This document shows positions 26,066-34,608 of a stretch of DNA of 64,000 bases, piece by piece. The notes beneath the pieces are model-generated. The model ran no database searches. It saw only the letters and a list, made by a program, of their open reading frames with translations, and had not been told where the DNA came from. The stretch covers positions 1 through 64,000 of the forward strand of contig JAJCXN010000048.1 in NCBI GenBank assembly GCA_029263415.1. Reading direction: 5' to 3'. Position 1 is the first letter of the stretch. Every line of letters starts with the position of its first letter. This DNA comes from Acidobacteriota bacterium. GTDB taxonomy: Bacteria > Acidobacteriota > Thermoanaerobaculia > Multivoradales > Multivoraceae. Made by a program: the position numbers and the translations under genes.

Positions 26066-28806
26066 GTTTGCAACGGCTAGCTGTGCCGGCTTATCGAATG
26101 GCACTCATCGCGTTTCTTCCGCGCTCATCGACGGTGGAACGGGAAGAGATCGTGCAGTGCTTTGAAGACGCGGTAGTTCACCGCCGCGCCGATTCGCGGG
26201 TTGCAGCAGCCACATACGTCGCTCGCTCGTTTGCGTCCCTACCAAAAGCACTGCTTCTGACGATCTTTCAATCCTTCGAACTAACCAAATCGGATGCGGC
26301 AGAACGGCCGGGCATGCCGGTTCAACCCACCAACCGGCATTCAGCCCAGCAGGAGACAACAATGAGCGGTCTGATGAGTGACTTCAAGTTCGCGGCACGG
26401 GGGCTTGCGCGAAGGCCAGTGTTTGCAGGACTGGCACTGCTCTCTTTGGCGCTGGGTATCGGTGCCAATGCCTCGATCTTAGGAATGGTCGACGCAGTTC
26501 TCTGGCGAACGCTGCCAGTGCCAGACGTGGAGCAAGTCGTGCGCGTGTTTCAAACCGATGAGCGTGGGCATCGCAGACTGTCTTACGCCAACTATCGCTT
26601 GCTTGCCGATCAACCAGACACCGCCCTCGACGGGATCATGGCGCATCGCCTCCAGACGTTCGGGCTGGGTGTCAACGATCGAGTCTCGGTGGTACACGGT
26701 GAGCTAGTTTCAGGCACGTACTTTGATGTATTGCAGGTGGAGGCCCAACAAGGCAGAACTTTCACCGCAGCAGAAACGGCGCACACCGGAGCCGCGCCGG
26801 TGGTAGTGCTGAGCCATGACCTCTGGGTCCGAGAGTTCGACCAGGACCCGAACATTGTTGGGACTATTGTTCGCCTGAACGATCACTCCTTCCAGGTGTT
26901 TGGCATTGCCGAAGCAAGTTTCAACGGAACCAAATTCGGTCTCGGTATGGACCTTTGGGTGCCCATTTGGGCCTGGGCCGATGCGGAGCAATGGACCGAG
27001 GGCTGGAACGAGCAGGCCTCAGGGAGTTCGTGGCTGGCGGTTGCACGCTTGTCGTCTGACCTCTCGCTGCGTAATGCGGAACCGGCATTCGAACCCCTCG
27101 CAGCGCGGCTGCGCGATGCACACCCCGAAGCCAACCGCGATCTGCGGCTGTCGCTATTCGGCGAAGTGGAAGGTGGCATTTCGCCTCATGCAGCGGGAAT
27201 ACCAAAACTCATCGGCACACTTGCCTTGGCAGGCTCCGCGCTGGTTCTGTTCGTCGCGTGCGGCAACGTCGCCAGCCTCTTGTTTGCCAAGGCCATCGGA
27301 CGGCGCCACGAGATGGCGATTCGCTACGCCATGGGCGTGCGGAGGGCACGCCTTATCCGTCAACTATTAGTCGAAAGCGTGCTCCTTGCGATGTTGGGAG
27401 GGGCGCTCGGCCTGGCCGCCGCTTGGATGACCTCGGGAGTATTGAGCACACTCACTCCTAATCTGCCCTACCGCTTCGCCGTCGACGCGAGTCCGGACTT
27501 CAGCGTGGCACTGATTTGCGCACTGATCGCGCTTTCCTCGGCACTGGTATTCGGTCTCGCTCCTGCACTACAGGCTTCGGCGGTTGATCCCGCGTCAGCC
27601 TTGGGCAGCGCTCGCACTCTCAGTTCACGGCGGGGCCAGCGCGGTCTGTCGGTGGTGGTTGTTTGCATGGTCGCCTTCTCATTGGCCTCGCTCGTTACCA
27701 CCGGCCTCCTACTGCGCAGTTTGGATGCAGTGCGCGACGTGGCACCAGGCTTCGAACCCGCCGGGCGCGTTGTTGCAGAGTTCGATGTCTCTTTAGCCGG
27801 TGATCCGAATCTCGACGTGCCTGGATTTTTCGACGCGCTCAGGAGCAAGGTTGCGGAGTGGCCTGGCGTCGAGGCGTCGGCGGTATCTAGCCTCATACCA
27901 TTGGGTGATCGAGCTGCAAGTGCGCAGCTCTTTGCCCACGAAGATGGCCTGACCTATGAAGACAAGGGCACCGAGAGCTGGCGCGCTTCGATTAGCCCCG
28001 GCTACTTCGCAGCGATTGGAACCGAACTCACCGTGGGACGCGACTTCGGATTGCACGACCAAGCAAACGGCGAACCTGTGGTGATCGTCAATAGTGAGTT
28101 GGCCGAACTATTGTGGCCCAAGGAGAGCGCAATCGGAAAACTGGTGCGTTTTCAACAGTCTGCAGACGCACAGACATTTCGCGTGGTTGGCGTCGCGGCC
28201 AACAGTCGCTATCTCTTTCTCAACGAACCGCCACGCCCAGCCATCTTCAGACCGTTGGCACAAAGCCCACGAGGCCAGGCGGTCCTGATTGCCAACACAC
28301 AACACACAGCCGGTCTCTTGGAAGCGTTGCCCGAAATCTTCAGCGCCATCGACCCACGAGTACCCGTTATCGATGGCAAAACCATGGATGAGCATGTGGA
28401 GAGTTCTTTGTGGATGTTCAAGCTGGGAGCAAAACTTGCTGGGGGCCTCGGACTCATGGCCCTAGTCCTATCGGCGGCTGGCCTATACGGCGTGATGGCG
28501 CACGCCGTTTCTCAACGACGTTTCGAGTTCGGTGTTCGCGCGGCATTGGGCGCAACCCAGCAAAAGCTGGTCACGATGATGCTGAGCAGAGGGCTCAGGC
28601 TTTCCTTGGTGGGTGCTGCTCTCGGCGTTGGCATCGCGCTGGCTCTTGGTTCGGCGATGGGTAGCGTGCTGTATGGCGTCTCGTCTACAGACCCAGTGTC
28701 GATGGCCGCTGGAGTACTCGCACTCGCCGTGGTGGTGCTACTTGCTGTACTCCTTCCTTCGCTGCGAGCAGCACGGCTGGACCCATCGACAACTCTGAAA
28801 CCTTGA
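26062..28806 (+). CDS. ADOP-type ABC transporter permease (MacB/FtsX-like)
   Basis: A 914-aa permease. Residues 1-95 form the soluble helical prefix seen on acidobacterial duplicated orphan permeases (AYRMALIAFLPRSSTVEREE). From about residue 100 there is a MacB_PCD-type unit, with a helix at GLALLSLALGIGANASILGM and a periplasmic domain. A first FtsX domain follows (LALAGSALVLFVACGNVASL, RRHEMAIRYAMGVRRARLIR). A second MacB_PCD/FtsX unit ends the protein (SQRRFEFGVRAALGATQQKL). No ATPase gene is adjacent, as is usual for these orphan permeases. The role may be export or mechanotransmission of an unknown substrate. Translation is coupled to PadR. Confidence 0.9.
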   Translation: MSLQRLAVPAYRMALIAFLPRSSTVEREEIVQCFEDAVVHRRADSRVAAATYVARSFASLPKALLLTIFQSFELTKSDAAERPGMPVQPTNRHSAQQETTMSGLMSDFKFAARGLARRPVFAGLALLSLALGIGANASILGMVDAVLWRTLPVPDVEQVVRVFQTDERGHRRLSYANYRLLADQPDTALDGIMAHRLQTFGLGVNDRVSVVHGELVSGTYFDVLQVEAQQGRTFTAAETAHTGAAPVVVLSHDLWVREFDQDPNIVGTIVRLNDHSFQVFGIAEASFNGTKFGLGMDLWVPIWAWADAEQWTEGWNEQASGSSWLAVARLSSDLSLRNAEPAFEPLAARLRDAHPEANRDLRLSLFGEVEGGISPHAAGIPKLIGTLALAGSALVLFVACGNVASLLFAKAIGRRHEMAIRYAMGVRRARLIRQLLVESVLLAMLGGALGLAAAWMTSGVLSTLTPNLPYRFAVDASPDFSVALICALIALSSALVFGLAPALQASAVDPASALGSARTLSSRRGQRGLSVVVVCMVAFSLASLVTTGLLLRSLDAVRDVAPGFEPAGRVVAEFDVSLAGDPNLDVPGFFDALRSKVAEWPGVEASAVSSLIPLGDRAASAQLFAHEDGLTYEDKGTESWRASISPGYFAAIGTELTVGRDFGLHDQANGEPVVIVNSELAELLWPKESAIGKLVRFQQSADAQTFRVVGVAANSRYLFLNEPPRPAIFRPLAQSPRGQAVLIANTQHTAGLLEALPEIFSAIDPRVPVIDGKTMDEHVESSLWMFKLGAKLAGGLGLMALVLSAAGLYGVMAHAVSQRRFEFGVRAALGATQQKLVTMMLSRGLRLSLVGAALGVGIALALGSAMGSVLYGVSSTDPVSMAAGVLALAVVVLLAVLLPSLRAARLDPSTTLKP

Positions 28807-28925
28807 CCTGGCCGACTGTCGAGAAAGGTGTCCGGCTTCGACAAAGTTTTCAGAGGCCTGTTTGGCAGCTTGAACGCCTCTCAGATAACGGTGTCAGAGG
28901 CCTGTTTGGAGACCGGCTTCTGGAG

Positions 28926-28992
28926 GCCAAGGGACTGTGCACGCTCTAGCGGCTATCGCTTTGCCTGCCGAATTGGCCGGCAGTTGGTTCCC
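28926..28992 (+). repeat. Dispersed repeat family A, partial copy 5
   Basis: GGGACTGTGCACGCTCTAGC followed by GGCTATCGCTTTGCCTGCCG and AATTGGCCGGCAGTTGGTTC matches the tail of family A copy 2. It abuts the duplicated HAD fragment at 28996, so both probably arrived or recombined together. Confidence 0.7.
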
Positions 28993-28995
28993 CTA

Positions 28996-29173
28996 CCGGT
29001 GGCCACGCGCGGGCCTCGCTGGCCGAGCGTCTTCTTGCCGCCGGCGCAGACCACATAGCCCAACGGGCCGAGGACCTCGACGCACTAATCTGAGCGGGAG
29101 TCTCGGACTGCGGGAGCTGCAAGCGGGGCGGTGAAAGCTGGAAGAGCTGCCAGAACGGCAAAGCTGGAAGAGG
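28996..29173 (+). repeat. 178-bp duplicate of the HAD gene 3' end
   Basis: The first 97-98 bases repeat the last codons of the HAD phosphatase gene, including its TGA, and the rest repeats its downstream flank up to AAGCTGGAAGAGG. There is no upstream HAD sequence here, so it is a non-functional fragment. Confidence 0.9.
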
Positions 29174-29248
29174 CCTCGTGCAGGGTGGAACTTCTCCGTT
29201 AGGTTTTCGTATACAAAATACAAAACCTCAAGCAGAAGGCCATCACCG

Positions 29249-29908
29249 ATGATCCAACGAATCCCACTCCGCCAAGAAATCTCAGCAATTCTGCGAAACC
29301 GTATCCTCGACGGCAGCCTTCCGGCGGGTTCCCCTATCAGAGAGGAACCGCTGAGCGCGGAGCTCGGCGTCAGCAGGACGCCGGTGCGCGAAGCCCTTTA
29401 CGGGTTGGAGAACGAGGGGTTGGTGGAGGCGAAGCTCGGTTGCGGGTTTAGCGTTACATCAGTCGATCCTGAGGCCGTCGCCGACCTCTACCCGATCGTG
29501 GGAACGCTGGAAGCTCTGGCGGTTCGTATCGGCTTCGATTCCGCTCGAGCCGACGTCGACCGTCTCCGCCAGCTCAACAAAGACATGTCCACATCGACTG
29601 TCCCAAGACGATTGAGCGAGCTCGATCGTGCTTGGCATGAGAGCCTTTGGATCAACGGTCCCAATCGGGAGCTGATCAACTTGCTCTCGACGCTCTACGA
29701 TCAAGTCCGGCGAGTCGACGGCTCACTCACGCGGGGTCTCGCTGATGTGCCCGGCTCGTGTGGGCAGCATGAAGCTGTCATCGTTGCGCTTGAGCAGGGC
29801 AACAGCCGCACGGCCGCGACCGCGATCGAGCGCCACTGGAAGCAAGGACTCAAAGTGGTGCAGGGTTGGATCGCTGATCTGCCGTCCGGCGAGAAGGGCA
29901 CCCGATGA
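29249..29908 (+). CDS. GntR-family transcriptional regulator (FCD type)
   Basis: A 219-aa regulator. The winged helix is clear (LRQEISAILRNRILDGSLPA, then EEPLSAELGVSRTPVREALY and LENEGLVEAKLGCGFSV). The C-terminal helical domain (DPEAVADLYPIVGTLEALAV) has the layout of the FCD effector domain, which normally binds small carboxylates through a metal. The stop overlaps the next start (ATGA at 29905-29908), so it forms an operon with the amidohydrolase. GTAT-N5-ATAC near 29,210, some 30 bp upstream, is a weak operator candidate. It probably senses a substrate or product of the amidohydrolase. Confidence 0.88.
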   Translation: MIQRIPLRQEISAILRNRILDGSLPAGSPIREEPLSAELGVSRTPVREALYGLENEGLVEAKLGCGFSVTSVDPEAVADLYPIVGTLEALAVRIGFDSARADVDRLRQLNKDMSTSTVPRRLSELDRAWHESLWINGPNRELINLLSTLYDQVRRVDGSLTRGLADVPGSCGQHEAVIVALEQGNSRTAATAIERHWKQGLKVVQGWIADLPSGEKGTR

Positions 29909-31539
29909 GAAACGGATCGCGGAGCTTGATGACGACCCGATTGCTGTTGGTTGCCCTTCTCTCTTCTTGCGGAGGCCAAGCCGGCGACGCACAGGCCGGC
30001 GCCAAAGCTGGAGAGGCACCGCGACTCAAGGCCGACGCCCGGCAAAGTCAAAGGTGGAACTTCTTCCTGGCCGAAAACCAGATCGATCAACTCTGGCTCG
30101 ACCTCTCTCAGAGGCATCGAAGCGAGCCCTTCGCGATCACCGACGTCAACCTGATCGATCCTTCCAACTCCGCCATTCGCACTGATCAGACCGTTCTGGT
30201 CGATGCGGGAATGATCCAGCGGATCGGCCCTACCGCACAGGTCCGGGTCCCGGACGGTTGGCGTCTCATCGACGGCACCAGCCGCTACTTGATGCCCGGA
30301 TTGGTGGACATGCACACCCACCATCTGGTCACCAACAGCCAACACCTGCTGAATCTCATGCACGGCGTAACAACCGTTCGCGACATGAGCGGGTTTAAGT
30401 GGATGCTCTCTGTCCGAGACCGGATCTCCACCGGTCAACTGCTTGGTCCAACCATGTACCTCGCCGGCCACATTCTCAGCAGTAGTCCCTTGCAGTACTA
30501 CGCGACCGTGGTCGGCACGCCGGACGCTGCCCGGCAAGAGGTTCGTGAGCAAGTGAGAGCCGGTTTCGACTTCGTCAAGCTCCACAACGGTCTCCAGCGC
30601 GACGTGTACCAGGCAGTCATCGGCGAAGCCAAGCGCCTGCGGGTCGCGGTGATTGGACACGTTCCGGGAGGGATCACACTCGCCGAAGCCATTGACGCTG
30701 GCCAGCGGACTATCGAGCACTTCAAGGGATACATCGTAGATAGCACCCTCGCAATCACCGACGAGGACTACCTCGCTGCTACGCAGGGAAGGGAACTATG
30801 GAACTGTCCAACCCTAGCCGTTCACTACACCGTGTTGCGCGGCGAGGAAGCGCGAAGTCGTCTCGCAGGAATGCCACTTGGGCTGGTGAACCCCAGCGAC
30901 CGTCACGACTGGGGAAGCCTCGCCGAGGGGGCACCGCAGCGGATCGACCAAATCCGAGGCAGAGTGCTCGAACACTCGAAGAAGATACTCGGCGAGCTCA
31001 CCCAGATCGACGCGAAATTCGTTGCAGGCACTGATTCGGGTGGTGGACTGCCGTTTCTGATTCCGGGTCTTGCCCTCCACGAGGAGTTAGCAATGCTCTC
31101 CGAGGCCGGACTTGACCCCTGGCAGGTGCTTCGGACCGCGACCGTCGAAGCCGCGGCGGCAATGGGCCGCAGTGACGAGTTCGGCACTGTAACAGTGGGG
31201 AAACGCGCAGACTTAGTGCTGCTCGAAGGCAACCCGCTCGAAGACCTCACTCACCTCAACAGGCCAAGCGGCGTTGCAACGAGGGGACGTTGGCTCAGCG
31301 CCGAGGACATCGCCGAGATTCTGGCTGCCATCGCTGACGCCTACCGCCTTGCCGATTCGGTCGCCCTGGACGACCCTCCTCTCGTCACCGATGTGGAGGC
31401 CCTGGTAACGCGAATGGAGGAAATGCGCTCAGAGGGCTTCATCTTTCGTGGTTTCGATCTCGGCGAGTTGGCGCGATTGCTCACCGCCGCAGATCGCGAT
31501 GACCTGTCGCGGCGTGTGCGGTTCTTGAGGTCACGCTGA
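29905..31539 (+). CDS. Amidohydrolase-family lipoprotein
   Basis: A 544-aa exported metal-dependent hydrolase. The signal ends in a lipobox (LLSSC at about residue 20). The amidohydrolase signature is complete: MPGLVDMHTHHL (metal His pair), FDFVKLHNGLQ (bridging Lys), VIGHVPGG and TIEHFKG (metal His), and VAGTDSGGGLPFL (catalytic Asp). The composite beta-sandwich is present at both ends (ITDVNLIDPSN and GTVTVGKRADLVLLEGNPLE). It is closest in style to the imidazolonepropionase/prolidase-like group that cleaves cyclic amides or dipeptides; the substrate cannot be inferred. The last 80 residues, after GRWLSAEDI, are an extra helical tail. Confidence 0.9.
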   Translation: MRNGSRSLMTTRLLLVALLSSCGGQAGDAQAGAKAGEAPRLKADARQSQRWNFFLAENQIDQLWLDLSQRHRSEPFAITDVNLIDPSNSAIRTDQTVLVDAGMIQRIGPTAQVRVPDGWRLIDGTSRYLMPGLVDMHTHHLVTNSQHLLNLMHGVTTVRDMSGFKWMLSVRDRISTGQLLGPTMYLAGHILSSSPLQYYATVVGTPDAARQEVREQVRAGFDFVKLHNGLQRDVYQAVIGEAKRLRVAVIGHVPGGITLAEAIDAGQRTIEHFKGYIVDSTLAITDEDYLAATQGRELWNCPTLAVHYTVLRGEEARSRLAGMPLGLVNPSDRHDWGSLAEGAPQRIDQIRGRVLEHSKKILGELTQIDAKFVAGTDSGGGLPFLIPGLALHEELAMLSEAGLDPWQVLRTATVEAAAAMGRSDEFGTVTVGKRADLVLLEGNPLEDLTHLNRPSGVATRGRWLSAEDIAEILAAIADAYRLADSVALDDPPLVTDVEALVTRMEEMRSEGFIFRGFDLGELARLLTAADRDDLSRRVRFLRSR

Positions 31540-31767
31540 GTGAGGCCACTAGGAGCAAGAACTGCTGCGTAGGCCTACCTGGGCCTGACACGGCAGGGCC
31601 TCTTGATTGCAAAGGGGTTTACAGAAGGGGTTGCGTGCGACACCGGTGCGGGCTGTTCGGGAAGGGGTTGCTCATTCCGTCTAAGTCCTATGCGGCCAGG
31701 AATAGTTCGATACATCGTGCCGGGGCTCTTCCGAGTCGGCCGACATCTGTGTCTTGCTTAGGCTAGG

Positions 31768-32355
31768 CTAGTGCTCTGCAACTTCAGCGTTGCAGGGCTC
31801 ATTCAAGACGGCATCGATAGCCTGTCCGATGTCGGAGGCTTGGCCATTGCGAAAACGATACGTCTTGCATTTCGGCGCCCCGTCACCTTCGGCAAGCGCC
31901 ATGCGGCAAGAACCATACTTGGTCGTTACCTCGAACACGACCTCATCATGGCCAAGTCGTCGACAGCGCAGACCACGGCGGGGCTTGAACCGTTGGCTCA
32001 AGCGCTTGCCCTTCGTCCAGAGCTGGGACTCGCAGCGCACACCGCTTGTCGTCAGGTCCCGAGCCAGATGGCGCCCCGGACCCACCGCTCCATGAAACAG
32101 CATGTCCACCGGGTTCATGTACACCTCTTCGAGCCGGTATGGATTGGCCGTCGCCATGAACAGCACGTCGAAAAATGGGGTGTCGCTATCTGACGGTTCG
32201 ACGCCGCCAACTGCCGGTCGGTACTCCAAGACACAGTGCAGGTTGCGCGCAGCGTCAGGTACCGGCCGAGTGCTCTCGTAGAAGAGCGAACACCCGGATA
32301 CCGCGAGCAGCACGGCGATCATCGCGCCCAATGCCGGCCAGCTGTTCTTCTGCAT
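31768..32355 (-). CDS. Hypothetical lipoprotein
   Basis: A 195-aa protein with a clean lipoprotein signal (LGAMIAVLLAVSGC, Cys at about residue 22). The mature part contains paired cysteines (NLHCVLEY, VRCESQLW, RGLRCRRLG, GSCRMALA, PKCKTYRF and EPCNAEV), which suggests disulfides in the periplasm. No family is recognised. It is isolated on the minus strand between two plus-strand operons, and the gaps on both sides (31540-31767 and 32356-32746) contain no genes. Confidence 0.65.
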   Translation of the reverse strand: MQKNSWPALGAMIAVLLAVSGCSLFYESTRPVPDAARNLHCVLEYRPAVGGVEPSDSDTPFFDVLFMATANPYRLEEVYMNPVDMLFHGAVGPGRHLARDLTTSGVRCESQLWTKGKRLSQRFKPRRGLRCRRLGHDEVVFEVTTKYGSCRMALAEGDGAPKCKTYRFRNGQASDIGQAIDAVLNEPCNAEVAEH

Positions 32356-32538
32356 AACGGTTCAGACTGGTTCAGACCTTCGTTTCCGGTCTTGGCGAGA
32401 CACGTCGTTCGCGGCAACCGAGATCACATAGTACGCCGTTGCGAGAACTCGACCGCCCAACTGCCTATTCCGACGAACCCAACCACCTGTTCCGAAGTTA
32501 TCCGACCAGTTTTGGTGGTTCACAGAGATCTACCAGCG

Positions 32539-32575
32539 AGCAAAGGGTGCCAGGCACATGTTGCGGCAGTGATGC
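32539..32575 (+). repeat. Dispersed repeat family D, copy 1
   Basis: AGCAAAGGGTGCCAGGCACA followed by TGTTGCGGCAGTGATGC recurs with small changes at 35976-36016. A diverged copy in reverse lies at about 24,724-24,746. The core GTGCCAGGCAC is a palindrome. Confidence 0.7.
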
Positions 32576-32746
32576 TGATCTCTTACATAGAGCGCTTGAG
32601 GGCGGCGCCTTTCTCTCCTTGCCGGCTTGCTGGCATGCTCGCCGACAACGACAACTGACGCAAGGAAACTGCCCCACCGGTCCGTCTCACTTGTCACCTA
32701 AGCCTTGCCGCCACGGAACACTTGCCAATGCAGAGGAGACAAATCC

Positions 32747-33862
32747 TTGAGAAAGACACCAAACCGCTCTCGCCTACCACAGCACCTGCTCGCGCCACTC
32801 CTCCTACTCCTCCTCCTGGCCGCACTCCCGGCCACCCTCACCGCCAACATGAAGATTCACCTGATCGACGTTGGCCAAGGCCATGCCTCATTGGTCGAGT
32901 TCCCCTGCGGGTCCCTCCTCATTGACACCGGAGGCGAGAAGACTCGCAGGTGGCGATCCGGAGCGAACGAAGATGGAGCAAAGAAACTAAGTGCATACCT
33001 GCTCGATTTCTTCGACACCCGCCCTCACCTTGGTAGCCGCCTAGACCTGCTATTACTCACACACCCTCACCTAGATCACACCAGAAGCGTGAAGCATGTG
33101 ATCAGCCAGTACCGACCTCACAACCTCGTGGACAACGGTCAGACGACCGGCTCAGGGAAGGCGGGGCAGAAAGCCCTGCAAAGGTACGCGAGCGACACCG
33201 GCACCCCCTACTGGTACGTCAAGACAACCACTTTCACGAGCGCAGGGTTCACCAACCGAGTCATTGACCCGATCGATTGCTCCGCAAGCGGTTCGGAAGA
33301 TCCGAAGATCAGCGTCTTGTGGGGCCAGACCACGGATCCCGGTGATTGGGGTAGCAATCACTTCGATGACGAGAACAATCACTCCATCGTGCTTCGCGTC
33401 GAGTGGGGCAACGCTTCGGTTCTCTTCCTGGGAGACCTGGAGGAGCCTGCAATCGAAGATCTTCTCGAGAAGTACAAGACCTCACCCGAACTGCTCAAGG
33501 CGGACGCGCTCCAGGTGAGCCACCACGGTTCAGCCAACGGCACGACAGCAGACCTGGTTGCTGCAGTGGCTCCGCACGTCGCCCTGATTGGCGCTGGGCA
33601 ACCCTGCAAGCGGAAAGGCTACTCAGCATGGACGCACGGTCACCCTCGCACTGGCGTGATCGACGACCTGGTCGCGAGTACCACGAGTGCACGAGCCACA
33701 ACCTCTGTTCGAGTCGCCGATGGCGTCAGGACCTTTAGGCCGTACTCCCTGGACAAAGCGATCTACAGCACAGGTTGGGATGGTCACGTGGTGGTCGAAC
33801 TCGACAGCAGCGGTACTCTGGTCTCAGTTTCTACCGATCCGCAGCCTCAGTTGTGTGACTAG
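32747..33862 (+). CDS. Secreted ComEC-like metallo-beta-lactamase-fold hydrolase
   Basis: About 371 aa. The TTG at 32747 is chosen for its Shine-Dalgarno GAGGAG (32733-32738) 8 nt upstream; it begins a signal peptide with a leucine core (HLLAPLLLLLLLAALPATL). The mature domain matches the ComEC/Rec2 C-terminal hydrolase: IHLIDVGQGHASLVEF, LLIDTGG, the metal motif THPHLDHTRS, SIVLRVEWGNASVLFLGDLE and VSHHGSANGT. Free-standing secreted members are thought to be nucleases or phosphodiesterases. The metal-binding residues are all present. It is not next to other competence genes. Confidence 0.85.
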   Translation: MRKTPNRSRLPQHLLAPLLLLLLLAALPATLTANMKIHLIDVGQGHASLVEFPCGSLLIDTGGEKTRRWRSGANEDGAKKLSAYLLDFFDTRPHLGSRLDLLLLTHPHLDHTRSVKHVISQYRPHNLVDNGQTTGSGKAGQKALQRYASDTGTPYWYVKTTTFTSAGFTNRVIDPIDCSASGSEDPKISVLWGQTTDPGDWGSNHFDDENNHSIVLRVEWGNASVLFLGDLEEPAIEDLLEKYKTSPELLKADALQVSHHGSANGTTADLVAAVAPHVALIGAGQPCKRKGYSAWTHGHPRTGVIDDLVASTTSARATTSVRVADGVRTFRPYSLDKAIYSTGWDGHVVVELDSSGTLVSVSTDPQPQLCD

Positions 33863-34608
33863 CGGAGAGGCTACAGATTGGCAGTCAGCTCGCCAAGATC
33901 CTGCGCCCTGGCCCCTGCTTGTTGAACGCGCTTGCGTTGGTTGCTGTCGATCACTGGAGCGATAGCAACGAGTTCTTGTTTCCAGTGCTGGAACCTCCGA
34001 TGAGTTTCGATAAACCGGCCGACGCTTGCTCGCAGGGGTTCCAGACGATCTAGACGACGATCTGCGTTGCGTTCACAGGTTCCAAAACACCACTTCGCTG
34101 TCCTCGTGCAGTGCAAGAAGATCAATGTCGGCCCAGACACGTGACTCCACTAAGGCAAGAACTTTTGCGTTATCCAAGCACGCTCGTGAAACCGTTGAAA
34201 ACAAAGGGCCCTTCCTGCTTCCCTAAGAAACGAGCCGCTCCATCAGGAGGCCTCCTTGCCTTAGGTGGCCTGCTGGGCCACCTGCTACCAGCCCCTAGTT
34301 GCTTCTAGTGCCCGCAACCCTCAGCAGTCCGCGGCCTGCCCCCGCTGACTCAGCGTTCGAAACCGAGAAAGGACTTCGTCCCTCGCGCCCAAAGAGCAGG
34401 CAACGCCAGGCACCCGAGGCCTCGCCCGCCCACGCTCAGCTGATCGACGACCACTTCATGTCGACGGATGAACTACACAAACGTAGTTCTACCGTCCATA
34501 TGAACTCCAGGAGACACCTCCCCGAAAGAACCCGCCGCTCCTCACCCCCAACCCCAACCCCCTGTGATCTAGTCCCACTCCCCAACCAACCTCCACAGGA
34601 GCACAGGA
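33863..34608. other. 746-bp region, mostly non-coding
   Basis: A minus-strand frame 33871-34140 (89 codons) has no known relative and no ribosome site I trust. AGGTGGCC and GGCCACCT at 34263-34283 form a perfect 8-bp hairpin with loop TGCTG, preceded by AGGAGGCCTCCT. From about 34,500 the plus strand becomes very C-rich (CCCCAACCCCAACCCCC) up to the methyltransferase. Confidence 0.4.
34263..34283. repeat. Perfect 8-bp hairpin
   Basis: AGGTGGCC-TGCTG-GGCCACCT, next to the palindrome AGGAGGCCTCCT at 34245-34256. No T-tract follows. Confidence 0.7.

Noticed and set aside
33871-34140. 89-codon minus-strand frame considered a gene
   Set aside because: No ribosome site, no relative, and it lies in a hairpin-rich non-coding stretch.
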